A stretch of 64,000 nt of DNA, from assembly GCF_003574445.1 (NCBI RefSeq), contig NZ_KZ984571.1, forward strand, positions 27,561 to 91,560. The letters run 5' to 3'. Origin of the DNA: Streptomyces sp. YIM 130001 (GTDB lineage: Bacteria; Actinomycetota; Actinomycetes; Streptomycetales; Streptomycetaceae). The notes below the pieces were generated by a model. It was not told the origin of the DNA. It saw only the letters and a program-made list of their open reading frames with translations, and did not search any database. A program made the position numbers and the translations under genes. Position 1 is the first letter of the stretch; every line of letters begins with the position of its first letter. This document shows, piece by piece, positions 35,178 to 45,397 of this stretch.

Positions 35178-35344
35178 CGGTTCGGTCCGCCTGTCCGTGT
35201 GCTCCGTACCTGTCCGCCCGGCCTGATCCGTTCGACGCGACCGGCACCGGGGTGGTGCCGGTCCGCAGCCCCCGCGGCCCGCACCACGGGCCCGTACCCC
35301 TCTCGCTCTCGATCCGCCAGTACCTGAACCAGGAGGCTCCGGCC

Positions 35345-36343
35345 ATGGATTTCGGACTCGTCCTGCAGACCGACCCGCCCGGCTCCGCCGTCGTCGGTCT
35401 GATGCGCCGTGCCGAGCGCAACGGCTTCCGCTACGGCTGGACCTTCGACTCGGCCGTCCTGTGGCAGGAGCCGTTCGTCATCTACAGCCGCGTCCTCGAG
35501 CACACCTCGCGCCTGACCGTCGGCCCGATGGTCACCAACCCCGGCACCAGGACCTGGGAGGTGACCGCCTCCACCTTCGCCACTCTCAACGAGATGTACG
35601 GCAACCGCACGGTGTGCGGCATCGGCCGCGGCGACTCCGCGATGCGCGTGGCCGGGCGCAAGCCCAACACCCTCGCCAGACTCGGCGAGGCCATCGACGC
35701 CATCCGCGATCTCGCCGAAGGCCGCGAAGCCGATGTCGACGGACAGTCCCTGCGGCTGCCCTGGGTGCGCGACGGCAGACTGCCGGTGTGGATGGCGGCG
35801 TACGGGCCGAAGGCGCTTGCTCTGGCCGGACAGCGCGCCGACGGGTTCATCCTGCAGCTCGCGGACCCGTTCCTCACCGAGTGGATGGTCAAGGCGGTAC
35901 GCCAGGCGGCCGCCGATGCCGGTCGCGACCCGGCGGACGTCAAGATCTGTGTCGCCGCGCCCGCCTATGTGAGCGACGACCTCGCGCACGCCCGGGAGCA
36001 GTGCCGCTGGTTCGGCGGCATGGTCGGCAATCACGTGGCCGACCTGGTGAAGCGCTACGGCGAACACTCCGGCCTGGTCCCCGATGCCCTCACCGACTAC
36101 ATCAAGGCACGCGAGGGGTACGACTACAGCCACCACGGCCGGACCGGGAACCCGGACACGGCCTTCGTGCCCGACGAGATCGTCGACCGCTTCTGTCTGC
36201 TCGGACCGGTCTCCGCGCATGTCGAACGCCTGCGGCAGCTGAGGGAGTTGGGCGTGGACCAGTTCGCGGTGTACGCCATGCACGACGCGCGCGAGTCGGT
36301 GATCGACACCTACGGCGCCGAGGTCATCCCCGCTCTGGGATGA
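35345..36343 (+). CDS. LLM-class F420-dependent oxidoreductase (TIGR03842-like)
   Basis: A 332-residue TIM-barrel luciferase-like oxidoreductase. The N-terminal MDFGLVLQTDPPG, FDSAVLWQEPFV, NPGTRTWEVTASTFATL and VCGIGRGDSAMR fit the F420-dependent family that I recall as TIGR03842 (CPS_4043 family), often found beside pyrimidine catabolic genes. No PreA/PreT-type dihydropyrimidine dehydrogenase is in the cluster, so this enzyme could interconvert uracil and dihydrouracil with F420; that is inference only. ATG 35345 follows CAGGAGG. It closes the operon, 15 nt from the convergent permease gene. Confidence 0.85.
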   Translation: MDFGLVLQTDPPGSAVVGLMRRAERNGFRYGWTFDSAVLWQEPFVIYSRVLEHTSRLTVGPMVTNPGTRTWEVTASTFATLNEMYGNRTVCGIGRGDSAMRVAGRKPNTLARLGEAIDAIRDLAEGREADVDGQSLRLPWVRDGRLPVWMAAYGPKALALAGQRADGFILQLADPFLTEWMVKAVRQAAADAGRDPADVKICVAAPAYVSDDLAHAREQCRWFGGMVGNHVADLVKRYGEHSGLVPDALTDYIKAREGYDYSHHGRTGNPDTAFVPDEIVDRFCLLGPVSAHVERLRQLRELGVDQFAVYAMHDARESVIDTYGAEVIPALG

Positions 36344-36358
36344 CCCGGCGCCGGGCGT

Positions 36359-37912
<1,554 letters not shown>

Positions 37913-38253
37913 CGGCGAACCCCCCTGATGTCAACGGGAGTCGAGCGGGGAGTTACTCGCGTAGACACGGGGCACGGTGCCGGGCCGGTACCGAGAGGGA
38001 CGGGGAGGGCTGGGATCATGGGCAAGCCGTTCTCGACAGGCGCTTCACGACACGGTGGATACGACGGCGTACACATCTCGCGGGAAGCACGCGTGACAGG
38101 GGCGGGCGCTTGCGGGTGCCGGTCTCGCGCGTCTGGAGGGCGTGGAGTGGAAGGACTGTACTGCTTCCGTTCCTCTGTCGACAGGGCCCGGACGGGGACG
38201 GGAAGTGGGCTGCGCTATGGCCTGGCGGATCGAGTGCTTCTAGGCTCGGGCGT
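37913..38253. other. Divergent intergenic region
   Basis: About 340 nt between the permease gene and the unknown membrane protein gene. It contains a weak GGAAG/CTTCC inverted repeat near 38150-38170 and the -10 element at 38241-38246. No gene was supported here. Confidence 0.5.
38241..38246 (+). promoter_or_regulatory. -10 element TAGGCT in leaderless layout before ATG 38254
   Basis: TAGGCT ends seven bases before ATG 38254, the same arrangement as at 41309 and 28875. The frame opened by this ATG does not continue into the main coding frame downstream, which raises a frameshift question for the next gene. Confidence 0.5.
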
Positions 38254-38291
38254 ATGACGGGGAAGCGGTTCGACACCTCGGCGCTGACCGG

Positions 38292-39167
38292 GTGGCCGCC
38301 CCGGGCGGGCGCCGGTTCCGCCGCGCGGCGCTCGCGGGCGGCGTCGGCGAGGAACTGGCCGGAGCACGCTGGTGGCGGCGTATCGACCTGCCGGCCTGCG
38401 TCCTGCTGTGTGCCGCGGGTGCGCTCGTGTTGCCGGCTGCGGTGCTGTCAGGCGGGCACGGTGCGGTCGAGATCTGGGGCGCGGCGACGTTCTTCCTGGT
38501 CTGCGCGGGGTCCGCGGTGTTCCTGCCCGCCGCCTTCCTGGAGACGTTCTGGTGGGGTCGGGCGCGCGTCCGCCACCGGCTGCAGGACTTCGCCGTGCGG
38601 AACGCCCTGGCGTACTGTCCCGCCCCGGACACCGTCCGTCCGGCGGCGCACATCTTCGCCTACGGGCAACGGCGGCGCCTGCGCGACCACTTGACCGTGT
38701 CCGGCCCGTACGGCTTCCGCGTCTTCAACTACGACTGCGATCCCGCGCCCGACGATGCGGAGCTGCCGCTCCACCAGTGGGGCTGTGCCGTGTTCACCCT
38801 GCGGGAGTCGTTCCCCCGCACCTTGCTGACTCGGGGAAAGCGGGGGCTCGCCGAGCCGCCCCGGGGCTTGCGGAAGGCCGAACCGGTTCCGGGGCCGGAC
38901 GGTACGCGGATGATCGGCGAGGACCCGGACCATGCGTTGCTGCGCTGCCTGCTCGACTGCGGGATCGTGGCGACAGCCGGTCACGGACGCGCAGGCATGG
39001 CGATCGAGGTCGTCGGGAACGAACTCTTCCTGCTCGCCGAGCGGCCGCTCCCCTTGCGCTCGCCTCGGCTGTGGCGGCGACTTGCGGCGGCCGCGGACTG
39101 CCTGGCGCCGTTCCTCGCCACGGAGGCGGGCACGGACCGGCTGCCGGTGCCCGCCGCCGGGGCCTGA
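38292..39167 (+). CDS. Unknown membrane protein, possible N-terminal frameshift
   Basis: A reading frame of 291 residues with two adjacent transmembrane helices (ACVLLCAAGALVLPAAVLSG and GAATFFLVCAGSAVFLPAAF, about residues 35-80) and a soluble C-terminal domain with LFLLAERPLPLRSPRLW near its end. No family recognised. In this frame the first start is GTG 38292 with no ribosome-binding site. ATG 38254, which sits correctly behind a -10 element, reads MTGKRFDTSALTGW in a different frame. Either GTG 38292 is used, or an indel between about 38254 and 38350 (real or a sequence error) has split the N-terminus. Confidence 0.6.
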   Translation: MAAPGGRRFRRAALAGGVGEELAGARWWRRIDLPACVLLCAAGALVLPAAVLSGGHGAVEIWGAATFFLVCAGSAVFLPAAFLETFWWGRARVRHRLQDFAVRNALAYCPAPDTVRPAAHIFAYGQRRRLRDHLTVSGPYGFRVFNYDCDPAPDDAELPLHQWGCAVFTLRESFPRTLLTRGKRGLAEPPRGLRKAEPVPGPDGTRMIGEDPDHALLRCLLDCGIVATAGHGRAGMAIEVVGNELFLLAERPLPLRSPRLWRRLAAAADCLAPFLATEAGTDRLPVPAAGA

Positions 39168-39179
39168 GCGTGGCCGCCG

Positions 39180-40106
39180 TCAGTGCGGCCGCACCGCGGT
39201 GACCAACCACACCGAGGCCGGGACACGGATCCCGGATGGGCTCGCGTACGGCTCGAAGGCCCGGGCCAGCCGGTCCCGGGTCGCGCCCGGGACGGCGCGG
39301 TCGGGGGTGCGGGAGAGGACGAACTCGACGGCTGCGGCGGGGTCCTTCCCCCAGTGAGCCGCGATGCGGACGGCTGCCGTGCGGACGGAGGAGAAGCCGG
39401 CGAGGGCGCGGCGGATGGCGACGGGTTCCGCCAGGGAGGTCATCGCGCCCCTGGCATTCGACGCGTCGGATCGCGGTGCGCGCGGTGCGCCCGGTGCGTT
39501 CGTGCCGTCGGTTGTGCCGGTCGTGGCGGTCCCACGGGTGAGGTCCGTCCCTTCGGTCTCCTCGTCCAGGAGGCTCTGGAACAGGGTCATGACGCGCGCC
39601 TCGTGGCTGTCGGGGCCGGGTGTCTGCGGACAGATGAAGGCGAGACGTCCGCCCGGCCGCAGCGCCCGCGCCACATTCGTGAACGCGGCCCGATGATCGG
39701 CGAAGAACATCACCCCGCCCCGGCTCACCGCCACGTCGTACCCGGCCTTCGGGAACGCGTGCGTCTGGGCGTCCCCCAGCTCGTACGACACGTTCCGTAC
39801 GCCCTCCGCATCGGTGGCCGAACGAGCGCGTGCCAGCAGAGGTGCGGAGATGTCCACGCCGACGGCATGCCCGTTCGGGGTGCGACGGGCCGCCTCCCGG
39901 GTGGTGGCGCCGGTTCCGCAGCCGATGTCCAGGACACGGTCGCAGTCCGTGATGGCCGCCGCCTGGAACAGGGCATCGTTCACCCCGGCCAGCATCGCGT
40001 CGTACCGGGTGTGATGCTCGGCCCAGTGGCGGCCGACCGCCCCGTTCCAGATCGCGGACTGGGCGGAATTGGCGCTCGCGGTGTCGCGCCCGGTGTGGGT
40101 GGTCAC
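39180..40106 (-). CDS. Class I SAM-dependent methyltransferase
   Basis: A 308-residue methyltransferase with motif I VLDIGCGTGAT at about 58-68, AVGVDISAPLLARAR as motif II and ALRPGGRLAFICPQ later, typical of UbiE/methyltransf_11-type enzymes. A low-complexity Thr/Gly/Ala/Pro insert of about 35 residues (near 190-225) interrupts the C-terminal half and is probably a surface loop. GTG 40106 has GGGAGG upstream and overlaps the stop of the CMD gene (GTGA), so the pair is one operon. Substrate unknown. Confidence 0.85.
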   Translation of the reverse strand: MTTHTGRDTASANSAQSAIWNGAVGRHWAEHHTRYDAMLAGVNDALFQAAAITDCDRVLDIGCGTGATTREAARRTPNGHAVGVDISAPLLARARSATDAEGVRNVSYELGDAQTHAFPKAGYDVAVSRGGVMFFADHRAAFTNVARALRPGGRLAFICPQTPGPDSHEARVMTLFQSLLDEETEGTDLTRGTATTGTTDGTNAPGAPRAPRSDASNARGAMTSLAEPVAIRRALAGFSSVRTAAVRIAAHWGKDPAAAVEFVLSRTPDRAVPGATRDRLARAFEPYASPSGIRVPASVWLVTAVRPH

Positions 40107-41107
40107 GATGCCTCCCGTGCGGCGGCCGTGGTCAGCGCGGCCTCGGCGCGCTCCACCGCCAGGAAGGCGCCGTAGGAGACGAGATGGACCAGGCAGTGGT
40201 CCGTGTGCTGCGGTGTCCGCCAGGCGTCGATGTCATCCTGCTCGATCCGGTACGGGGCGATCGCGGCGAGCAGGGCGAGGCGGAGCGCCGGACGGTCACG
40301 GCCGGGCAACTCCGGCCAGTACGGCGCTGGATGAGCGCCGTCCCAGGCCGTGAGGGTCTCGTTCAGCAGGCGCTGTTCGTCCGGGTCGAGGAACGCCGCG
40401 CCCATCAGGGCCACCGAACGCAGCGCCGCGTAGGCGTGACCCACCGGCGAGTTCCCGGCCCACTGCGGCACCTGCCGCACCTCCTCGCCGAGCAGGACGA
40501 GGCTCTCGCCCGGCGGGAGGTCGGCCCGGACGGCGTGGCGGAACGACCGCCCGGCTGCGCTGCGTACCGCACGCATGCGCTGCAGATCGCAGGGCAGCAC
40601 GCTCTCGGTGAGCAGGGCCGAGGCGATCCGGTTGATGAAGTGGAAGGCGAGGACGGTACCGAGATAGCCGGGTGCTCGATCGGCGGGGAAGGGCGGTGCG
40701 GGACGGACGGCGGCTCCGGGGGCGCGGCTCGCCTTCGCCCAGGCCAGCAGCCCGGCGTACTCCGGATCGTCCGGTACGCCGCCGGCCGCGATGGTCTCGC
40801 CCAGCTCGGCGTCGCCCGTGGCGTGCAGGAAAATCGTGTGTGCGTCGATGCAGAACCGGCAGCGGTTGGCCAGCGAGACGCCGAGCGCCGCGACCTCTCG
40901 TCCGGTACGGGTGTCCGGGCCGACGAGCAGCGACTCGCGGACCAACGACCAGGCTGCGGCAAGGAGTTCGGGCGCGGCGGACAGCACGGTGAAGGTCGAG
41001 GCGCGATCGGTTCCGAAGTCACCGGCGAGTTGCCGGTACACCTCGGCGGCACGGCCGGTGGCGTTCTTCGGTGCTGTGGGCGAGGTGAAGCGGAACGGTC
41101 CTGACAT
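40103..41107 (-). CDS. Carboxymuconolactone-decarboxylase-family (AhpD-like) protein
   Basis: A 334-residue protein. The N-terminal half has the AhpD-type redox motif NRCRFCIDAHTIFLHATGD, with C83, C86 and H90 placed as in CMD-family disulphide reductases. The second half is helical and may be another CMD-like unit without the Cys pair. Likely a peroxidase-type or thiol-disulphide protein; substrate unknown. ATG 41107 has GGGGAG upstream. It is first in a two-gene operon with the methyltransferase, and divergent from a two-component system about 210 nt away that might control it. Confidence 0.8.
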   Translation of the reverse strand: MSGPFRFTSPTAPKNATGRAAEVYRQLAGDFGTDRASTFTVLSAAPELLAAAWSLVRESLLVGPDTRTGREVAALGVSLANRCRFCIDAHTIFLHATGDAELGETIAAGGVPDDPEYAGLLAWAKASRAPGAAVRPAPPFPADRAPGYLGTVLAFHFINRIASALLTESVLPCDLQRMRAVRSAAGRSFRHAVRADLPPGESLVLLGEEVRQVPQWAGNSPVGHAYAALRSVALMGAAFLDPDEQRLLNETLTAWDGAHPAPYWPELPGRDRPALRLALLAAIAPYRIEQDDIDAWRTPQHTDHCLVHLVSYGAFLAVERAEAALTTAAAREAS

Positions 41108-41308
41108 GGCGCACTCCCCGGTGTTCGTCAAAGCGCCGCGTGCTGCGGCGACACCGGTGATGCTGGCTCGTGGGACCGCCCCGGGTCGTCGTACGTCCGG
41201 AGCCGGTCTGTGCTGCTGCGCGGGGCGCCGGACCGGACGGCGACTACTGCACGGGGAGTAGTCGAGAAGCGGTCTGCACGGGGGAGGTGCCGGCCGGTGT
41301 GCGGACTC

Positions 41309-41314
41309 TAGGCT
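41309..41314 (+). promoter_or_regulatory. -10 element TAGGCT, leaderless promoter of the sensor kinase
   Basis: TAGGCT ends six bases before ATG 41321 and there is no Shine-Dalgarno. The layout is almost identical to that at 38241-38246. Confidence 0.5.
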
Positions 41315-41320
41315 GCCCCT

Positions 41321-42556
41321 ATGCGGGGTGAGGGGCGGGAGTCGGGAGACGGTGGGTCTGAGCGCGGGCGGCCGAGTGCACGCCTGGTGCTGGTGCCCGT
41401 ACTGGTCGCGGCGGCGGTCGCGGCCTTGGTGCTGGCCGGGGCTTCCCGGCCCGACGCTCTCGAGATCGCCCTCGTCCTGATCGGTTCGGGCGCGCTGGCC
41501 GCGTACGGCGTCGCCCCCAGGGCCGTCCTGGTCGTCACGACCGTGTGTCTGGGTGCCTGTGTCCTGCTGTCCTCCGTGGGAGCCGTGGCGGCGGTGCCCG
41601 TGGTGGGTGCGGTGCACGTCGCTTCGCGGGCCGGGCATCGTGCGCTGGGGGCCGGCGCCGCCGCGGCGTTCCTGATCGCGACCGCGGTGGACGGGGGCGA
41701 TGGCGGGCGGACGCTGCTGCTCGCCGGCTGGTTCCTGTGCGCCGTGGTGACAGGGGTTGCCGACAAGAACTGGCAGGCGTATCTGCGGCAGACCGAGCAG
41801 CGCGCCCTGGAGGCCGAGCGGACCCGTGAGGAAGCCGCGCGCCGACGGGCCGGGGAGGAACGGCTGCGTATCGCACGTGAGTTGCACGACTCACTGACGC
41901 ACAGCATCTCGATCGTCAAACTGCAGGCGGGCGTTGCGGTGCATCTGGCACGCAAGCGCGGCGACGAGGTGCCGGCCGCGTTGCTCGCCATCCAGGAGGC
42001 GAGTGGCGAGGCGATGCGTGAACTGCGCTCCACGCTGGACGTGTTGCGTGAGCAGCCGCCGCCCGGGCGGGTCCAGGACCTGGTGGAGCGCGCCCGGTCC
42101 TCGGGGCTCGCCGTCGATCTCACCGTGACCGGGCCGGAGCCTGCACTGGCCCCGGAGGCCGGGCTCGCCGTCTACCGCATCGTTCAGGAGGCGCTGACCA
42201 ACGCGGCCCGCCACGCGCCACACGCCGAAGTGGCCGTCCGAATCGAGCACACCGCGCACGGCCTCACCGTCCGGGTCGACGACGACGGCAGGGTGGCGCC
42301 CGGGAGGCCGTTCGTACCCGGCACCGGACTGACCGGCATGCGGGAACGGGTGGCGGCACTCGGCGGGATGCTGGAAGCGGGACCGCGCGCGGGAGGTGGC
42401 TTCTCGGTGCTGGCCCGGCTTCCCGGGGCGGCGCTGGACGGGGAACCGGCGCTGGACGCGCAGGCGGCGCTGGACGCGCACCCGGCGGTGTCGGAGGGGT
42501 CGGCCCTCACCTCGTCGTCCTCCGAAGCGGATCCCGCCACCGGGCGGTCCGCATGA
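41321..42556 (+). CDS. Two-component sensor histidine kinase (NarL/DesK type)
   Basis: A 411-residue membrane kinase. About four or five hydrophobic segments span residues 21-147, with no large extracellular domain. A short coiled coil leads to the HisKA_3 box RIARELHDSLTHSISIVK, with the phosphorylated H189. The ATPase domain shows YRIVQEALTNAARHA (N box) and TGLTGMRERVAALGG (G box). The C-terminal tail is a repetitive Ala/Asp/Leu stretch (ALDGEPALDAQAALDAHPA). The stop overlaps the response-regulator start (ATGA). The stimulus is unknown. Confidence 0.92.
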   Translation: MRGEGRESGDGGSERGRPSARLVLVPVLVAAAVAALVLAGASRPDALEIALVLIGSGALAAYGVAPRAVLVVTTVCLGACVLLSSVGAVAAVPVVGAVHVASRAGHRALGAGAAAAFLIATAVDGGDGGRTLLLAGWFLCAVVTGVADKNWQAYLRQTEQRALEAERTREEAARRRAGEERLRIARELHDSLTHSISIVKLQAGVAVHLARKRGDEVPAALLAIQEASGEAMRELRSTLDVLREQPPPGRVQDLVERARSSGLAVDLTVTGPEPALAPEAGLAVYRIVQEALTNAARHAPHAEVAVRIEHTAHGLTVRVDDDGRVAPGRPFVPGTGLTGMRERVAALGGMLEAGPRAGGGFSVLARLPGAALDGEPALDAQAALDAHPAVSEGSALTSSSSEADPATGRSA

Positions 42557-43242
42557 TCCGGGTCGCACTCGTGGACGACCAGGCCCTCATGCGGGCCGGT
42601 TTCCGTGCACTGCTCGACGCCGAGGACGGGATCGAAGTCGTCGGCGAGGCGGCCGACGGGCGACAGGGCGTGGCCCTGGTCCGCGAACAGCGCCCCGACA
42701 TCGCCCTGGTGGACGTACAGATGCCGGTGATGACCGGAATCGAGGCGACCCGGCAGATCGCCGCCGATCCGGACCTGAGCGAGGTACGCGTCGTGATCCT
42801 CACCAACTACGGTCTCGACAGCTATGTGTTCGACGCGCTCCGGGCAGGTGCCAGCGGCTTCCTCCTGAAGGACACCGAACCTGCCGACCTGCTGCAGGCC
42901 GTGGGGATCGTGGCGGCCGGTGACGCCCTGCTCTCTCCGTCGATCACCCGCCGCCTGATCGGCGAGTTCGTCGCCCGTCCGCCGGATCGGCTCACCGCCA
43001 CCGGCCTCGAGGGCCTCACCCGGCGCGAACGCGAGGTCACCGCGCTCGCCGCGCGCGGTCTCAGCAACGAGGAGATCGCCGCGCACATGGTGATCAGCCC
43101 GTTCACCGCCAAGACCCACATCAGTCGCGCCATGACCAAACTCGGCGCCCGTGACCGTGCCCAACTCGTCGTTCATGCCTACGAGTCCGGCCTGGTGACG
43201 GCGCGAACGGCGACGCTCCGCGCGGACGAGGGCCGTGCCTGA
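42553..43242 (+). CDS. LuxR/NarL-type response regulator
   Basis: A 229-residue regulator with an N-terminal receiver domain (acidic pocket DD at 8-9, phospho-acceptor D54 in IALVDVQMP, conserved Lys in GFLLKDTEP) and a C-terminal LuxR helix-turn-helix (LTRREREVTALAARGLSNEE through KTHISRAMTKLGARDR). It is translationally coupled to the kinase by ATGA. Likely targets are neighbouring genes such as the alpha/beta hydrolase downstream or the divergent CMD operon, but no site was identified. Confidence 0.94.
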   Translation: MIRVALVDDQALMRAGFRALLDAEDGIEVVGEAADGRQGVALVREQRPDIALVDVQMPVMTGIEATRQIAADPDLSEVRVVILTNYGLDSYVFDALRAGASGFLLKDTEPADLLQAVGIVAAGDALLSPSITRRLIGEFVARPPDRLTATGLEGLTRREREVTALAARGLSNEEIAAHMVISPFTAKTHISRAMTKLGARDRAQLVVHAYESGLVTARTATLRADEGRA

Positions 43243-43298
43243 GCGGGCCGGCGGCGCTCGGCGGCGGTGCCGGACCTGAGCGGGCAGGGGCCGCGGAC

Positions 43299-43304
43299 TA
43301 CCGT
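43299..43304 (+). promoter_or_regulatory. -10-like TACCGT before the alpha/beta hydrolase start
   Basis: TACCGT ends six bases before ATG 43311, in the leaderless arrangement seen elsewhere in the window. Confidence 0.4.
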
Positions 43305-43310
43305 GATCAC

Positions 43311-44138
43311 ATGCCCTCCCCAGCGAGCCCGGAACGACCCGTACGCGCCCATGTCGTGACTCCCGACGGCAGGCGGTTGAGCCACCTGACGTACGGACCT
43401 GCCGGAGGGCGTCCGCTGCTTGCGCTGCACGGTCATCTGGGGGAGGGCTTCGAGTTCATGGCGCTGGCTGCGGCTCTCGCCGCCGACGGTTGGCGGACGG
43501 TCGCTCCCGACCAGCGCGGGCACGGGGACTCCGACCGTGCCCAGTGCTACGACCGGCAGGGGTATGTGGACGATCTTCGGTTTCTGCTGGGGGAGTTGGG
43601 CCTCGATCGAGGACCGTTGCCGGTGATCGGCCACTCGCTCGGGGCCGTCAACGCCTATCACCTCGCCGCGGCCCACCCGGGTACGGTCAGCGCGCTCGTC
43701 GACATCGACGGTCCGGCCGAACTGCCGGTCGTCGACCCGGCCCCCTTGTCCTTCCTCCTCGACCTGCCGTACACCGCGCCGAGCCGGGACCGACTCCTCG
43801 CCGCCTGCGGCTCGTTGGCGCCGCTCCTCGAGGCCGGCATGCGGCCCTGCGAAGGCGGGTGGCGGCTCGCCTGCCATCCGCGGGACATGGTCGACTCGGA
43901 CACCCGGATCCTCGGCGATCACTGGCCCGTGTGGCTGGGCTCGGACTGTCCCGCGCTGCTGCTGCACGGCACCCGCAGCACCGTCCTGCCGACACTGCAG
44001 GCGCGGGAGATGGCGACGCGGCGCCGACGCACCACCCTGGTCGAACTCGAAGCGGACCACTGGGTGCACCAGCGGTGCCCGGACGAGACCGCGTCGGCGA
44101 TCCGTGACTTCCTCGCCGCCACGGCCGGTGGTGCCTGA
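43311..44138 (+). CDS. Alpha/beta hydrolase
   Basis: A 275-residue cytoplasmic enzyme. The fold landmarks are LLALHGHLGEGFEF (oxyanion HG), APDQRGHGDSD, nucleophile elbow VIGHSLGAVN with S109, and the late catalytic His in EADHWVHQRCPD. Members of this group include esterases, lipases and haloperoxidases; the substrate is not evident. It lies 68 nt after the response regulator and may have its own leaderless promoter. It faces the convergent MFS gene, 12 nt away. Confidence 0.85.
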   Translation: MPSPASPERPVRAHVVTPDGRRLSHLTYGPAGGRPLLALHGHLGEGFEFMALAAALAADGWRTVAPDQRGHGDSDRAQCYDRQGYVDDLRFLLGELGLDRGPLPVIGHSLGAVNAYHLAAAHPGTVSALVDIDGPAELPVVDPAPLSFLLDLPYTAPSRDRLLAACGSLAPLLEAGMRPCEGGWRLACHPRDMVDSDTRILGDHWPVWLGSDCPALLLHGTRSTVLPTLQAREMATRRRRTTLVELEADHWVHQRCPDETASAIRDFLAATAGGA

Positions 44139-44150
44139 CCGCCCGGGCCG

Positions 44151-45368
44151 TCACGCCGGTACGAGAAGAGACGCGGCTGCCGGCCCGAGCGCGCCGCCGA
44201 GTTGGTAGAAGAGGACGAACACGCCGAAGGCGGCCGGGCGTTGGGGTACCGGCGCTGTCTGGGCCGCGTATCCGGAGAGGATGGCGTTGCTGCCGGTGGC
44301 GGCGAGTACGGCGAAGGTGGCGGCGGCCAGGAGCAGCGCGGGTGACGAGGCCGTGGTCGCGGTGCCGGCGGCCACGGCGCCGAGGCCGAGCAGGGTGACG
44401 TAGACGGTGGGGCGGCTCATGCGTGGGGACGCCGCCGCGAGCAGCCAGGACAGGGCGGCACCCGTCAGGAGCGCGACGAGCTGACCGGTACCGATGGCGC
44501 CGGTGGACCAGGCGGAGCGGTCCTGCATCAGCCGCGGAACCGCGAACAGCAGCGTGAAGTACGAGGTGGACAGGGCGAGGGCGACGCCTGCCGCCGCCAG
44601 GAAGGACCGGCTGCGCACCAGCACCGCAGGCAGGAATCCGTCGGGGCGGCGGCGCACCTGGCGGGTGAGCAGCGCGGCAGCCGGAATCGCGGCGAGCACG
44701 GCGGGGACCGGGGCGGTCGGCAGCAGGACCAGGGCCGAGGCGAACGCGAGCAGCAGGGCGGCGCCGCGCCCGTCGAAGGCGCGCGCTTGCGGCAGCGGTG
44801 CGGCCCGGACATGGCGGAGCACGGCGGGTACGGCGATCAGCGACAGGGCCGAAAGGGCCAGGGACAGGCGCCAGGACACCGCGGAGGCGAGTAGTTCGCC
44901 CGCCAGTGGCCCGCAGGCTCCGAGTACGCCGAAGCCCGAGCTGATGCCCCCCATGCGGCGCGGCGGGCCTGCCAGGTTCATCGCCACCGCGACGAGTCCG
45001 GCACCGCCGAGCGCCTGTGCCGCACGGCCGGCCAGGAGCAACGGCAGCCAGGGAGCCAGGCCGGCGGTCAGGGTGCCTGCCATGACAAGTCCCGTTCCCC
45101 ACCGCAGAGTTGACGCGGCTCCTTGTCGGCGCAGGAGTCCCGCCATCAGTGGTGTGCCTACCGCCATGCCCCAGGCGAAGCTGGTGACCAGCCAGGTGGC
45201 GGTGGCCGTCGACACTGCGAGGCTGTCGCCCATGGCGGGGAGGATCAGCGTGGGCGCGTTGGCCCCGACGGCCGTGGGAGTGGCGAGAAGCGCGAGCCAG
45301 AGCACCGGCACGAGGGCGGGGGACGTCGGCGCGGCGGTGCGGGTGGGCGGCGAAGTGGTGGCAGGCAT
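44151..45368 (-). CDS. MFS transporter, drug-efflux type
   Basis: A 405-residue membrane protein with about 12 Ala/Leu-rich transmembrane helices. The first-loop region reads WGMAVGTPLMAGLLRRQGAA, close to the motif A signature of the major facilitator superfamily, and LLLAGRAAQALGGAGLVAVA resembles the motif B helix of exporters. ATG 45368 follows CAGGAGG. It is downstream of, and in the same direction as, the RutE-like reductase gene with a 29-nt gap, so it probably belongs to the same MarR-controlled unit. Confidence 0.87.
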   Translation of the reverse strand: MPATTSPPTRTAAPTSPALVPVLWLALLATPTAVGANAPTLILPAMGDSLAVSTATATWLVTSFAWGMAVGTPLMAGLLRRQGAASTLRWGTGLVMAGTLTAGLAPWLPLLLAGRAAQALGGAGLVAVAMNLAGPPRRMGGISSGFGVLGACGPLAGELLASAVSWRLSLALSALSLIAVPAVLRHVRAAPLPQARAFDGRGAALLLAFASALVLLPTAPVPAVLAAIPAAALLTRQVRRRPDGFLPAVLVRSRSFLAAAGVALALSTSYFTLLFAVPRLMQDRSAWSTGAIGTGQLVALLTGAALSWLLAAASPRMSRPTVYVTLLGLGAVAAGTATTASSPALLLAAATFAVLAATGSNAILSGYAAQTAPVPQRPAAFGVFVLFYQLGGALGPAAASLLVPA

Positions 45369-45397
45369 GCCGGACCTCCTGGTGGGCCGAAGTCGGG

